From: Cyprinodon diabolis
Lineage: Eukaryota > Chordata > Actinopteri > Cyprinodontiformes > Cyprinodontidae
NCBI GenBank assembly: GCA_030533445.1
Contig: CM060070.1
Coordinates: 21,704,001-21,768,000, forward strand
Direction of reading: 5' to 3'
DNA: 64,000 bases
Shown here: positions 35,519 to 45,481 of the stretch, piece after piece
How the letters are laid out: every line of letters starts with the position of its first letter
How positions within the stretch are numbered: the stretch's first letter is position 1
The notes under the pieces: generated by a model
Database searches by the model: none
Told to the model about the DNA's origin: nothing
The model's input: the letters and a program-made list of their open reading frames with translations, nothing else
Made by a program: the position numbers and the translations under genes

Positions 35519-36421
35519 GAACACTGTGGCCAAACACAAAGCCCAGCAGATCACCTCCGGAGGAGGCTTGAGGAGCAGGATGCTCAAATCCTTGGACATG
35601 CGCACAACCTCCGTGAGTTACACACTAAAGTTGAACATCAGAACCAAGTGTTACAGGCATATGCTGGCTACATGAGGGATGCTAATGCTACGCCAGCAGT
35701 ACGTCCTGTTCCGGATCCACTTCCGCCTCAAGGGTCAGTGACGTCATTTCCGGAGTTCCCTCCGAGTCCTCCTGAAAGATTTTCAGGTAACCAAAGGGAT
35801 TGTAAAGGTTTTCTGTGGCAATGCAAATTGTTCTTTGAACTCAATCCGTCCTGTTTCCCTGACGATGAGAGTAAGATAGTGTTTATCCTCTCACAGTTAT
35901 CCGATAGAGCCAGCAAGTGGAAAGAGATTCATTTTCCTCCTGAATCTAGTATAACCTGCACCTTAGAACAATTTTTAAAAGAATTCACTTTAAAATTTTC
36001 CGTTAAATCAGCTGAGTCTCATGGTCTGTCCAATTTCAAACAAGAAAATAGAACCGTAGAAGAGTTTTCGATTGACTTCCGTGGCAGAGCCGCTACTTCC
36101 GGTTGGAGTGATGCCATGCTTAAAAACATCTTCATAAACGCATTAAATAAAGAAATTAAGGACAAACTAGTGACCGTAGATTAACCCGCAACCCTGGAGG
36201 AACTCATCTGCTTAGCAATCTATCAAGATCACAGACTACGAGCCAGAGCCAAGCCCAGATCTCGGAAACCAGTTCAACCTAGCTCAGCCCAGTTCAGCCC
36301 AGTCCAGTCCAGTCCTGGTCAGTCCAGTCCAGTCCAGCGCAGTCCTGCCCAGTACAGCTCTGTACAGCCTTGTTCAGTCCGTCTCTTCGTCAGGTCAGTT
36401 TCTGCCACCACTTACATGATC
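35513..36421 (+). pseudogene. gag: gag of the cargo element, one nonsense codon, no zinc knuckle
   Basis: The ATG at 35513 lies in the LTR terminus, and the protein starts MTEHCGQTQSPADHLRRRLE, clearly related to the gag of 14520-20288. The core has PPERFSGNQRDCKGFLWQC and FKQENRTVEEFSIDFRGRA, the usual retrotransposon gag pattern. A TAA at 36182-36184 stops it after KLVTVD. The same frame continues with PATLEELICLAI, which aligns with the other element's gag at exactly this place, so the stop is a point change. After that the frame passes into a Ser/Gln/Pro-rich stretch (repeated CAGTCC words) and ends at a TAG near 36430. The CCHC knuckle present in the other element is missing. Confidence 0.85.
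35519..35531 (+). promoter_or_regulatory. Self-priming primer site of the cargo element
   Basis: GAACACTGTGGCC directly follows the LTR. It pairs with the LTR transcript-start sequence GCCGCAGTGTT over 11 positions with one G-U wobble. This is the same scheme as in the minus-strand gypsy element, where pairing is perfect. Confidence 0.65.
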
Positions 36422-38595
36422 GTCAGTTAGCACCATCCACCAAGAAGCTTAGAATAAGTCCAGTATACTCACCTTCTACAGTCAGAGCTCCCCAGATCCA
36501 AGAGTCGGACCTCTGGAACTTTTTCTATTGGGATAGAGAGGATCTCTTCCCCTTTATGCCACCTCATTCATCTCCCTACCAACCAGTTAGTTTAGCCTCT
36601 GAATCCATTAGCACACCAGTTAGCCTTTTGTCTGAACCAGTCCACGAACCAGTTAATCCAACTCTTAAACCTGTTAGCAATCCAGCTAAACCAGCACCTG
36701 AACCCACTTGCACACCAGATAGCTCGTTTCCAGAATCAGTCTGTGAACCCATTAGCCCAGCTTCTAAGACCCCCCGACATAAGAGACGGCGTCGCCGTAA
36801 GCCAGCTCTGAGCCGTCTAGAGACCCTTGAACCAGCTCTGAGCCGTCTAGAGACCCCTGAGCCAGTTCTGAGCCGTCTAAAGACCCCTGAGCCAGCCGTG
36901 AGCCGTCTTGAGTCAGTTCTGTGCCATTTTGGAACCCCTGAGTCAGCTCCATGCCATTTTGAAACCCCTGAGTCAGCTCCGTGCCATTTTGAGACCCCTG
37001 AGTTAGCTCTGTGCCATCTAGAGACCCCTGAGCAGAACTTTAAAGAGATGTCAGAATTCGAAGGATGTGGTTTTTCCCTTCCTAGGACCTCTCTAAAGGC
37101 GCCACTGACAGCAAGGAGCCCTCTGCGAGCATCACCAGCCTCTTCAGAGACTGAACCTTTGCTGCCATGGGCGGTTTCCCCCATGCTGGATTGGGAGACA
37201 CTGTCGGTGGTCCCCTCTGTTCCTGATGTGGAGACACAGTTGGTGGTCTCCTCTGTTTCTGATGTGGAGCCACAGTCGGTGGTCTCCTCAGTTCCTGATG
37301 TGGAGCTACAGTCGGTGGTCTCCCTTGTTCCTGAGGTGGAGCCGCAATCAGCAGGCTCCCCTGTTCCTAAGGTGGAGCCGCAATCGGCGGGCTCCCCTGT
37401 TCCTGAGGTGGAGCCGCAATCGGCGGGCTCCCCTGTTCCTGAGGTGGAGCCGCAATCGGCGGGCTCCCCTGTTCCTGAGGTGGAGCCGCAATCGGCGGGC
37501 TCCCCTGTTCCTGACCCGGAGCCGCAATCGGCGGTCTCCTCTGTTCCAGTCCAGGAGCCGCAGTCGGTGGTCTCCTCTGTTCCAGTCCAGGAGCCGCAGT
37601 CGGCGGTCTCCTCAGAGCCTGTTCCAGAGCCGCAGTCAGCGGCCACCTCAGAGCCTGTTCCAGAGCTGCAGTCGGCGGTCCCCTCAGAGCCTGTTCCAGA
37701 GCCGCAGTCGGCGGTCACCTCAGAGCCTGTTCCAGAGCCGCAGTCGGCGATCACCTCAGAGTCTGTTCCAGAGCCGCTGAAGAGAGGACAGGGTACCCCA
37801 TGGGGCTACCTACTGAAAGTGGGGCATCATCCTCCTAAGAAGCTGCTTCGCCTCCGGCCCTGCGGTCGACCTCCAGAGCGTCAGCTTCGCCTCTGGCCCC
37901 GCGGTCGACCTCCAGAGCGTCAGCTTCGCCTCCGGCCCCGTGGTCGACCTCCAGAGCGTCAGCTTCGCCTCCGGCCCCGTGGTCGACCTCCAGAGCGTCA
38001 GCTTCGCCTCCGGCCCCGTGGTCGACCTCCAGAGCGCCAGCTTCGCCTCCGACCCCGCAGCCGGCCACCTGAGACTCTGCTCCGCTGCCGGACCCTCGGC
38101 CGGCCCCCAGAACCTCTGCCACGTCTTCGGCCCCTCAGCTGGCCACCTAAGACTCTGCCTCGCTGCCGGCCCCACGGTCGGCCACCGGAGCCTCTGCTTT
38201 GCCGCCGGTCCCACGGCCGGCCACCTGAGACTCTGCCTAAGAAATCGTCTGGGATTTTTTTTGCTTTCATCCACCGTAAGTGGATCGTTTTTTGTTCTGG
38301 ATTCAGTTTTTGTTTTTTGCCCTCCTTGCCTGGTTCCCCCTCCGCCCACCCTGGGTGGGTTGTTTTTGGTTTTGGACTCTGTTTTTGTCGTTTCTTGCCC
38401 TCCTTGCCTGGTGCCCCCTCCGCCCGCCCTGGGTGGGTTGTTTTTTGTTTGCTTTTTTTTTCATGGACACCTGGAGCTCGTCTGCTCATCAGGAACCCTC
38501 CCTACATAAGCAGCTGCCAGACCTTCCTTCAACGCCGCAGTGTTGACCTAGTTTGGTTAGCAAACCTGAGCCTCTGTTACCAGAAAGAATCTTAG
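36370..38595 (+). CDS. Repeat-rich cargo ORF in the pol position (up to 741 codons)
   Basis: This is an open frame of unknown function, in the -1 frame relative to gag, as pol would be. There is no ATG at its head (it opens at a TTG; the first ATG is near 36556), so it would need frameshifting, splicing or a late start. In order it shows a Ser/Pro-rich start; a basic cluster HKRRRRRK (about 137-144), possibly nuclear; about eight 10-residue LSRLETPEPA-type repeats (146-225); sixteen or so 12-residue VPEVEPQSAGSP/EPVPEPQSAVTS repeats (about 279-470); nine or so 13-residue RLRPRGRPPERQL repeats (491-623); and a hydrophobic, twice-repeated PSLPGxPSAxPGWVVF tail. The last residues lie in the 3' LTR. 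No pol motif is present. Minus-strand and other plus frames are also open across the repeats, so length alone is weak evidence of coding. Confidence 0.45.
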   Translation: MFSPSLRQVSFCHHLHDRQLAPSTKKLRISPVYSPSTVRAPQIQESDLWNFFYWDREDLFPFMPPHSSPYQPVSLASESISTPVSLLSEPVHEPVNPTLKPVSNPAKPAPEPTCTPDSSFPESVCEPISPASKTPRHKRRRRRKPALSRLETLEPALSRLETPEPVLSRLKTPEPAVSRLESVLCHFGTPESAPCHFETPESAPCHFETPELALCHLETPEQNFKEMSEFEGCGFSLPRTSLKAPLTARSPLRASPASSETEPLLPWAVSPMLDWETLSVVPSVPDVETQLVVSSVSDVEPQSVVSSVPDVELQSVVSLVPEVEPQSAGSPVPKVEPQSAGSPVPEVEPQSAGSPVPEVEPQSAGSPVPEVEPQSAGSPVPDPEPQSAVSSVPVQEPQSVVSSVPVQEPQSAVSSEPVPEPQSAATSEPVPELQSAVPSEPVPEPQSAVTSEPVPEPQSAITSESVPEPLKRGQGTPWGYLLKVGHHPPKKLLRLRPCGRPPERQLRLWPRGRPPERQLRLRPRGRPPERQLRLRPRGRPPERQLRLRPRGRPPERQLRLRPRSRPPETLLRCRTLGRPPEPLPRLRPLSWPPKTLPRCRPHGRPPEPLLCRRSHGRPPETLPKKSSGIFFAFIHRKWIVFCSGFSFCFLPSLPGSPSAHPGWVVFGFGLCFCRFLPSLPGAPSARPGWVVFCLLFFSWTPGARLLIRNPPYISSCQTFLQRRSVDLVWLANLSLCYQKES
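36801..37031 (+). repeat. 30-bp minisatellite in the cargo ORF
   Basis: Degenerate 30-bp units of the type AGCCGTCTAGAGACCCCTGA encode LSRLETPEPA and CHFETPESAP repeats. Confidence 0.75.
37202..37772 (+). repeat. 36-bp minisatellite in the cargo ORF
   Basis: About sixteen 36-bp units encode 12-residue Pro/Glu/Val/Ser repeats. Several neighbouring units in 37366-37510 are nearly identical (GAGGTGGAGCCGCAATCGGC), implying recent unequal exchange or slippage. Confidence 0.85.
37846..38235 (+). repeat. 39-bp minisatellite in the cargo ORF
   Basis: GC-rich 39-bp units (core GTGGTCGACCTCCAGAGCG) encode RLRPRGRPPERQL. Five near-identical units are followed by more diverged ones. Confidence 0.85.
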
Positions 38596-39102
38596 TCATC
38601 TCAAGTGAGAAACCTGATTCTAATCTGCCTCTGTCTTTGCTCACAGGAAACCTGTCTCAAGTCTGAAGCTCTGGGTGAGCTTAACCTGCCTGCCAGCCCT
38701 GGTGAGCCAAACGTGAAGATTCCAGTCTGGATTTCTCCTCCTGCTCTCAGAGAAGAGCTGGAAACTCTGATCAAGGTCTGCCATTCAAAGTCAGAAGCTA
38801 GACGCTGCTGCTGCTTGTGCACTCTGCTGAACCAACAGTCTCTGGACCCAACGGTTCCCTCTCTCACAAGTAAAGCCTGGACTTCTTCAAGGTAGACTCT
38901 GAATTATCTTAAGACTCAATCATCTGACTGCCTGGCTAATCAAACTGTCCATCTCTGCAGACATCAGAGAACCCAACCCGGACCAGTACCTGATCCAGTT
39001 AATGTCTTTGTGTGAAAACTTATTTCAATAAACTCTGTTAAACTTTTACTCAGCCTCAGTTTGTGTTCTGCATGTGGGTTTAGCCTTAAACCAATCATGA
39101 CA
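38467..39102 (+). repeat. 3' LTR of the cargo element, 5'-truncated
   Basis: It is homologous to 34879-35518 from ACACCTGGAGCTCG to the ATGACA end. The first 156 bp of the LTR and any polypurine tract are missing; T-rich and twice-repeated sequence (about 38288-38455) stands directly before it. GCCGCAGTGTT is at 38534-38544 and AATAAA at 39027-39032. Confidence 0.85.
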
Positions 39103-39107
39103 GAAAT

Positions 39108-42025
39108 AAAATGTGAGGTGATTGCCCTAGCATCTTTCACACACCAAAAAAATTAAAGCATGTACCATTGCACCATATCCAATAGATCTAAGTTTTTTGT
39201 ACATATTAAAATAAATGATTGAGGGGGAGCTGAAAGCTTCACTTCAGCATCTCATTCGCAAAGCAAATAGTACTAATGAAAAGTAAATGCATTCATAAAG
39301 AAAAGCAATTGTGAAAAAGTTTTGGACATGCAGGATTTTGAGAGCAAATCGTTGATCATAAAATCAAATCCAAAAATTCTTCAACTTCTGTCTGATGTAC
39401 ATTGACTTTGTATTATTAGTTATGAAATTATTTGTATTATTAGTTGTGAAAATTATAGGAGATGGGAAAGTATTATGAATTTAGCACTGTTTTATTGTAA
39501 GAGTCAGCAGAGACAAGCTTTTTTTTAAATGAAAATGACCGGCACTCGTGAACAATCAAACGAAAATCGTCCGATTTCTGAGCACTGGCGATTGACCAGT
39601 GCAAGTCTTGTAGTTTTTACTATTTTTGATTCAGATAATTCTCACCTCACAAACAAAACTCAAACTTTTGCAACAAATAAACAATGCACAACTCCTGAAA
39701 TGCACCAATTTAATCAATGGCGGAGGATAATATTTAAGATGTAATTTCTTAACCAGAATGGGTAAAAAACTAAAAATGGGTAAATGAACATATAAATGAA
39801 AGTTATTCATTAATTTGAGTGATACACTTATAATGCATTGACTGCAAACTTCAGATTTTTACAGTCAACACTATGTTTTTATCAATAAATTATATTGACT
39901 AAAAGAAGAAAAAAGGGTCACATAATCTGTCATGATTATTACTCCCCCTCCTGTGTACCAATGACGTAATGATTTTAAAAGAATCTTCATGACCTTTAAA
40001 AATTGCTTGGTTGTCAAATCTGTTTTCTAATTAAGTCTTTCTTGTGTATTCAGGCTAATTAAAAAAGTAATTTAAAAAATTTAAACATAGTTTTTAAAAT
40101 CAGCTCCACAGAACCTTTATTTAAGTTAATCATCTTCCAGAGAAATCATTGTGTTGTTTTTTCTCTGTAAAGCGCCTTGATGTGACACATGTTATAAGTT
40201 GGTGTTATATGAAAAAAAAACACAATTCAATTTAATTTTCATCTAAACAAACTACAAAATTACAATGCAATTAATGTCTACTGTCTCTAAATTCTCATCC
40301 AGGAGGAGTGAATCCTGCAAACACAATGACTCAATGCAATATGTTGGGTTTTCTTTAATAGAAAACTTCTAACAGGTCTGACTTGATTGAACTATGGCTG
40401 TAAAGTACCTTGGGAGGACTTGCGTCGTGAATTGGCACTATATAATTACACTGAATTGAATTTCAAACATTACAGAAAATGGTTCCTTGGTTTCTATTAC
40501 ATATTGCTTGCTGTGCGATCTCTCTGTAGGTGAAACAGCACCTCCTCTCTCTGCCTCTAAATTACTTCAGATCCGCCCAAATCATACTGTGCAGTGATGG
40601 CAGGGTCTTTTGTTTTGTTTGACTGTTATTTATTATGTGGATTTAAAAAAAAAAAAAAAACTAAATATGAGTGCACAGACACACTTAGTACTTAATTAGT
40701 ATTTAGGCAAATCTACATACTTTCTGTGAAGCCAACAGAGCTGAAAACATCTTACTGTGTTGCAAATACCAGCATCTTACTATAGATGGTAACTAATGTT
40801 AGTGAGCAACAGTACTCGTCTTAGAAAATATGAAGCCATTTGTCATGTTTTTAAATAAATTCTACAGAAAAAGGTGTGTTGATTTTTCCAAAATGTTCAT
40901 GCAAGGATATTGATATATAATTCTCATTTTACCTAATCTTTTGCATCAGACAAACAAACTCTGGTAAGTTCACATTTTTGCGGATGCAAAAACTGGAAAA
41001 AAAAAAGGTTTTCTAAAAATGTATAACAGTATTTACCTGGTTCTTGTACCTCATGGCTTTTGCCATTTCATTGGTTAACAGTCTTTGCACCAGATTTGGT
41101 AACAGCTAATGCGAACCAGGAGCAACCAGAAAGATTTACAAGTTTGGAGATCATTTGGGTCAATTATCAGATTAGGAATTAAAGCTTTATTATTATTATT
41201 TTTTATTCATCCATGTGTCATGTTTTCAACTTGTGTGAATTACTGTCTATTGTACTGTTAAGACAGCTTTGACAAAGGAAGTGGATAAATTAAATAGGGA
41301 TAAGTTAGGAATAATATAAATTCAGCATGAGTGAACTACTTTGGTCCTCTTAATTTTTCGTACTTTTGACAAGTTTTTCTATTAAATCTCAATGTCAACA
41401 GGTCCAAAAGAATTTACTACTATCGGTTACATTTGATGTTTAACCCACTCATTGCCAGAGGAGTACAGCCAAGCATTTTCACAGAAAAATAAGTAACTGT
41501 TGACATTGGTGGATCCCGCATTGTGTGGATAACCTTTTGACTCACCACGGTTGTTTACCTGACCTCAGGTCTTTCTATCCACACAAAGCCCAGCAGGAGA
41601 GTCTTTCTTGTTTTTTCCCAGCACATAGTTGAACACTGAGAAAAACAAACTCAGTTGGTGCAAAAGTAAGGTAAGCTAGAGGTATCCATCTCCATGCTAA
41701 TTAATTCAGTTATAGTCATGCCTTTGCTTCTACTTGAAAGGCCCCAGGAGAGCAATTATGTCTATTAGAATAAACAGACATCTATCTCTCTTAGCATAAT
41801 GGTCTGTGGAAGGAAACCATTGCCGAGCCATAGTGATCAGCATGCTCCCGGAACATACCCACACAGTTGTAAAAGTGGAGGCGTTGACTTTTAATCAGGT
41901 ACATTTCCATCATATTTATGTTTTTCTTGTAGCAGACACCTTTGTAGCTTTTTTTCTGGTAGCTTTCAACATATTTTTTTAAGAATGATGGTCATACATA
42001 GCATGTTGTTTGTTCATTTTCATAT
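39108..42025. other. Non-coding stretch with two LINE2-type tails
   Basis: Two plus-strand LINE2-like termini are seen: 40161-40237 (TGTAAAGCGCCTTGATGTGA, ending ACAATTCAATTT) and 40395-40463 (AAAGTACCTTGGGAGGACTT, ending TGAATTGAATTT). No gene recognised elsewhere. Confidence 0.5.
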
Positions 42026-42029
42026 TTAA

Positions 42030-43287
42030 AGGCACACTATGCAACATTTTTCAGTTAATTAATGTGTTCCATAACGTTTTGGATGATTAAATTAGTCATT
42101 TCAGGTTGAACAAAAGTATTCTCGGCCGCCCTGGTGGTCTGTGGGGGAAATACCGCACTTGCAATTGCAGGAGCACCGACCCGCACCCACAGGCTCAGAA
42201 GTCTCCCGAGAGTCGGTCTTGCTTTACGGCGAGAACTGCTACACGCCCCCAGTTAAAAGCATGCTCGTTGCTAGCACAGTGGTGATCTTTGTGCAGTGCT
42301 GCTTTCACACCGGACGCAGCAAAAGCAGCAAAATCGCGTCTGCTGCTTCATTTTTACTGCTTGTACCAGTTAGTTCTGACGCGCAGCTGAAGCAGCTTTG
42401 CTGCTCTGGCTGCGCGGTGCAAAAGTCTGTCTGACGCGCGTTGGGCGGAGCTTCCCTATACTTTCACTACCTTGCAGCTATAGTTGCTGTGATAAGTGGG
42501 AATAAAGTTGTTTTAATATGTTTTTAAGTGAGAAAATACACCTGAAAACGTAATCAGTGCAGTCAGTTCATTCAGATTATAATCCTGCCTTCCAATATTT
42601 TTTCTGTCGGAGCCGCTCAGACCCCCACATACCAGCGGTGCGCCGACAGTAGGAATCCCTTCATCAGCAGCCTCTGGCCGGGTCGCCTCCTCGCGGTTCA
42701 CCGCGGCAGCTGGTAGGTGTTTTTCATCTAAATAATCCAAACTGCAGGCAGCATGATAATAAAAGCGAACATATTCTGCCGGCAGATTTCTGCATTTTAA
42801 GTTAATTTAGGCGTCAATAAACTGTTTAAGAGGAGTGATCAAAGCGCTCTGATCATCAGCGCTGTGTCTCTCTCCCTGCCAGTTCCCAGATCAGCTTCTC
42901 TGATTGGTTGACGCGGCGCGTTGAGCAGCAAAAATTAAATTTTTCCATTTCGAGCAGCTAGCGCGTTTGCGGTCAGATGCTTAAACGCGCCCGACGCGCT
43001 GCTTCAGCTGCTCAAAACACGCCGCGGGACCTTTTGCTGCGCCTTGACGCGGGTCAACCATTGACTTTGCATGTAAACTCGCTGCTTCTGTCGCGCCAGC
43101 TGCGTCCAGTGTGAACGCAGCATTAGTCATTTGTTGCGTTCGCCTTTCTGCTAAGCTCAAAACAACCGCGCCTGGCTTGACGGAGAAACCAGGAGAACAG
43201 CTGAGCATATTTACGACAGTGCACTTTTACTTTCGCCCTCTGGGGGGAGCCTCGCTGGAAAATCAACACCGGCTGCATAGTGTACCT
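42030..43287. mobile_element. TTAA-flanked MITE with a nested insertion
   Basis: Ends are AGGCACACTATGCA and the inverse of AGGTACACTATGCA, flanked by TTAA (42026-42029 and 43288-43291). Most of its interior is a second palindromic element (42297-43122). No transposase. It is the same target class as 32168-33089 and 53521-54243 but with different termini. Confidence 0.8.
42297..43122. mobile_element. Nested GC-rich element with inverted ends
   Basis: The left end is TGCTGCTTTCACACCGGACG and the right end is the inverse of TGCTGCGTTCACACTGGACG. The subterminal DNA on both sides is rich in GCAGC/GACGCG words, and CpG content is far above the surroundings. No target duplication could be fixed, so the superfamily is open. 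Confidence 0.65.
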
Positions 43288-43291
43288 TTAA

Positions 43292-44189
43292 ACTTTGTCT
43301 CTTAAAGTTAACTTTACTGCGGTAGGTATTACGTTATAGGAATGAACAATGCATCAAAATGAATGCATTCCCTAAAATAAATCTGTATGCTCAGAGTACT
43401 GATAAAACATAGAGATATTGGTGAATGAGATTTAAAGGTGATGGAATTACTGCACCCAAACTAAGCACATTTTCCTCTCTGCTGTCATCTCATAGTCCCT
43501 TTAATATTGATAAGGACTATAGCATTTAAATCAGTACCCAAAGTAATATAAATATTAGAGAAAAACAATTAATTTAAGCATAGCTGTTTAAAAATAAAAA
43601 AAAATAAGAAACATTATTAAACATCTAAAAAGCATTCTAATCTCATCTAAGAAATCAATTTTGATATTGACATTATCTTGATACCATATTTATTATTTTC
43701 TGTTTTTCCTTTGAGGAAAAAATAAGAATTATTCTTTTCTTTATTGAATTCTTAAAATATTATCAATCCTGTTGCCTTCTACATCAAGTGTATACAAACC
43801 TAAACTGTGATGAGTAAAGGAATGTTTAGACTTCTAATGGGCTCAGCAGAATTTATTGAATGCAGGCCTTGCCTTACTCAGCGATAAAAGGGCAGCAGAG
43901 TATAGGGAGTCAGGAGACAAGTGACTTCCATGATAAATGCCTTTAAGCTTCCAAGTTAGTCACAAAATCTTTTTCTGCATGGGGTTTCTGTGTTTTGTCC
44001 ACACCTGAGTGGCTTCTCTCTCGGTACTCTGAACGATCGGTCTGTGTCATGCTGAAAATGCTGGTTGGTGGTCTGCATGTTTGTTTTTATTTTTTGTGCC
44101 CCACAAAGCGCAGCCGTCCACATCTGCTGCAGGTGGCCTAGTAACTCTAGACTGGATATGGAAGGGATTAATTCCTTATTAACGGAAGA
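43292..44189. other. Non-coding stretch, nothing recognised
   Basis: No features seen. Confidence 0.4.
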
Positions 44190-44407
44190 TACAGTGGGGC
44201 AAAAAAGTATTTAGTCAGCCACCAATAGTGCAAGTTCTCCCACTTAAAAAGATGAGAGAGGCCGGTAATTTTCATCATAGATATACCTCAACTATGAGAG
44301 ACAAAATGAGTTAAAAAAATCCAGAAAATCACATTGTCTGATTTTTAAAGAATTTATTTGCAAAATATGGTGGAAAATAAGTATTTGGTCAATAACAAAA
44401 GTTCATC

Positions 44408-45430
44408 TCAATACTTTGTTATATACCCTTTGTTGGCAATCACAGAGATCAAACATTTTCTGTAAGTCTTCACAAGGTTTTCACACACTGTTGCTGGTAT
44501 TTTGGCCCATTCCTCCATGCAGATCTCCTCTAGAGCAGTGATGTTCTGGGGCTGTCGCTGGGCAACACGGACTTTCAACTCCCTCCAAAGATTTTCTATG
44601 GGGTTGAGATCTGGAGACTGGCTAGGCCACTCCAGGACCTTGAAATGCTTCTTATGAAGCCACTCCTTCGTTACCCGGGCGGTGTGTTTGGGATCATTGT
44701 CATGCTGAAAGACCCAGCCACGTTTCATCTTCAATGCCCTTGCTGATGGAAGGAGGTTTTCACTCAAAATTTGACGATACATGGCCCCATTCATTCTTTC
44801 CTTCACACGGATCAGTCGTCCTGGTCCCTTAGCAGAAAAACAGCCCCAAAGCATGATGTTTCCACCCCCATGCTTCACTGTAGGTATGGTGTTCTTTGGA
44901 TGCAACTCAGCATTCTCTCTCCTCCAAACACGACGAGTAGAGTTTTTACCAAAAAGTTCTATTTTGGTTTCATCTGACCATATGATATTCTCCCAGTCAT
45001 CGTCTGGATCATCCAAATGCTCTCTAGCAAACTTGAGACGGGCCTTGACATGTACTGGCTTAAGCAGGGGGACACGTCTGGCACTGCAGGATTTGAGTCC
45101 CTGGCAGCGTAGTGTGTTACTGATGGTAGCCTTTGTTACTTTGGTCCCAGCTCTCTGCAGGTCATTCACTAGGTCCCCCCGTGTGGTTCTGGGATTTTTA
45201 CTCACCGTTCTTGTGATCATTTTGACCCCACGGGGTGAGATCTTGCGTGGAGCCCCAGATCGAGGAAGATTATCAGTGGTCTTGTATGTTTTCAATTTTC
45301 TAATGATTGATCCCACAGTTGATTTCTTCACACCAAGCTGTTTACCTATTGCAGATTCAGACTTCCCAGCCTGGTGCAGGTCTATAATTTTGTTTCGGGT
45401 GTCCTTTGACAGCTCTCTAGTTTTGGCCAT
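44408..45430 (-). CDS. Tc1/mariner transposase, intact (340 aa), copy 2
   Basis: This is the same cut-and-paste transposase as at 7381-8403, uninterrupted, with D153, D244 and E279 all present. It differs from copy 1 at eight positions (copy 2 residue first: Leu46/Trp, Cys109/Arg, Lys129/Met, Thr184/Ile, Lys210/Arg, His259/Arg, Cys326/Leu, Gly335/Leu). The start ATG (45428-45430) has the same CCACCATGG context, and a TATAAAAG box lies at 45474-45481 on the minus strand. Arg109 and Cys109 lie near the end of the second DNA-binding subdomain and could affect repeat binding. Neither copy shows a nonsense or frameshift change. Confidence 0.95.
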   Translation of the reverse strand: MAKTRELSKDTRNKIIDLHQAGKSESAIGKQLGVKKSTVGSIIRKLKTYKTTDNLPRSGAPRKISPRGVKMITRTVSKNPRTTRGDLVNDLQRAGTKVTKATISNTLRCQGLKSCSARRVPLLKPVHVKARLKFAREHLDDPDDDWENIIWSDETKIELFGKNSTRRVWRRENAELHPKNTIPTVKHGGGNIMLWGCFSAKGPGRLIRVKERMNGAMYRQILSENLLPSARALKMKRGWVFQHDNDPKHTARVTKEWLHKKHFKVLEWPSQSPDLNPIENLWRELKVRVAQRQPQNITALEEICMEEWAKIPATVCENLVKTYRKCLISVIANKGYITKY

Positions 45431-45473
45431 GGTGGAGTTTAGAGTGTGACTGTTTGAGGTTGTGGACAGGTGT

Positions 45474-45481
45474 CTTTTATA
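45474..45481 (-). promoter_or_regulatory. TATA box of Tc1 transposase, copy 2
   Basis: Minus-strand TATAAAAG, about 50 bp before the ATG, conserved with copy 1. Confidence 0.65.

Larger units (their letters stand above)
34723..39102 (+). mobile_element. Non-autonomous chromovirus-derived LTR retrotransposon with cargo ORF
   Basis: The 4380-bp insertion is flanked by the 5-bp duplication GAAAT (34718-34722 and 39103-39107). Order: 5' LTR, self-priming site, gag fragment, a 2.2-kb ORF unrelated to pol, and a 3' LTR lacking its first part. LTR ends (TGTTGGGATCTGG, CCAATCATGACA), the gag start and the primer-site scheme are shared with the minus-strand gypsy element at 14520-20288. No protease, RT, RNase H or integrase motif was found, so it must be mobilised in trans. 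The two LTRs differ at roughly nine bases and one 4-bp indel over about 636 bp, so it is older than the other insertion. Confidence 0.88.

Noticed and set aside
36576..37754. 392-codon minus-strand frame rich in Gly/Thr/Cys repeats
   Set aside because: Reverse reading of the 36-bp minisatellite; repeats without stop words stay open in several frames.
37202..37772. Regular 36-bp repeats resembling a CRISPR array
   Set aside because: No unique spacers between units, and the context is a eukaryotic LTR element; it is a coding-frame minisatellite.
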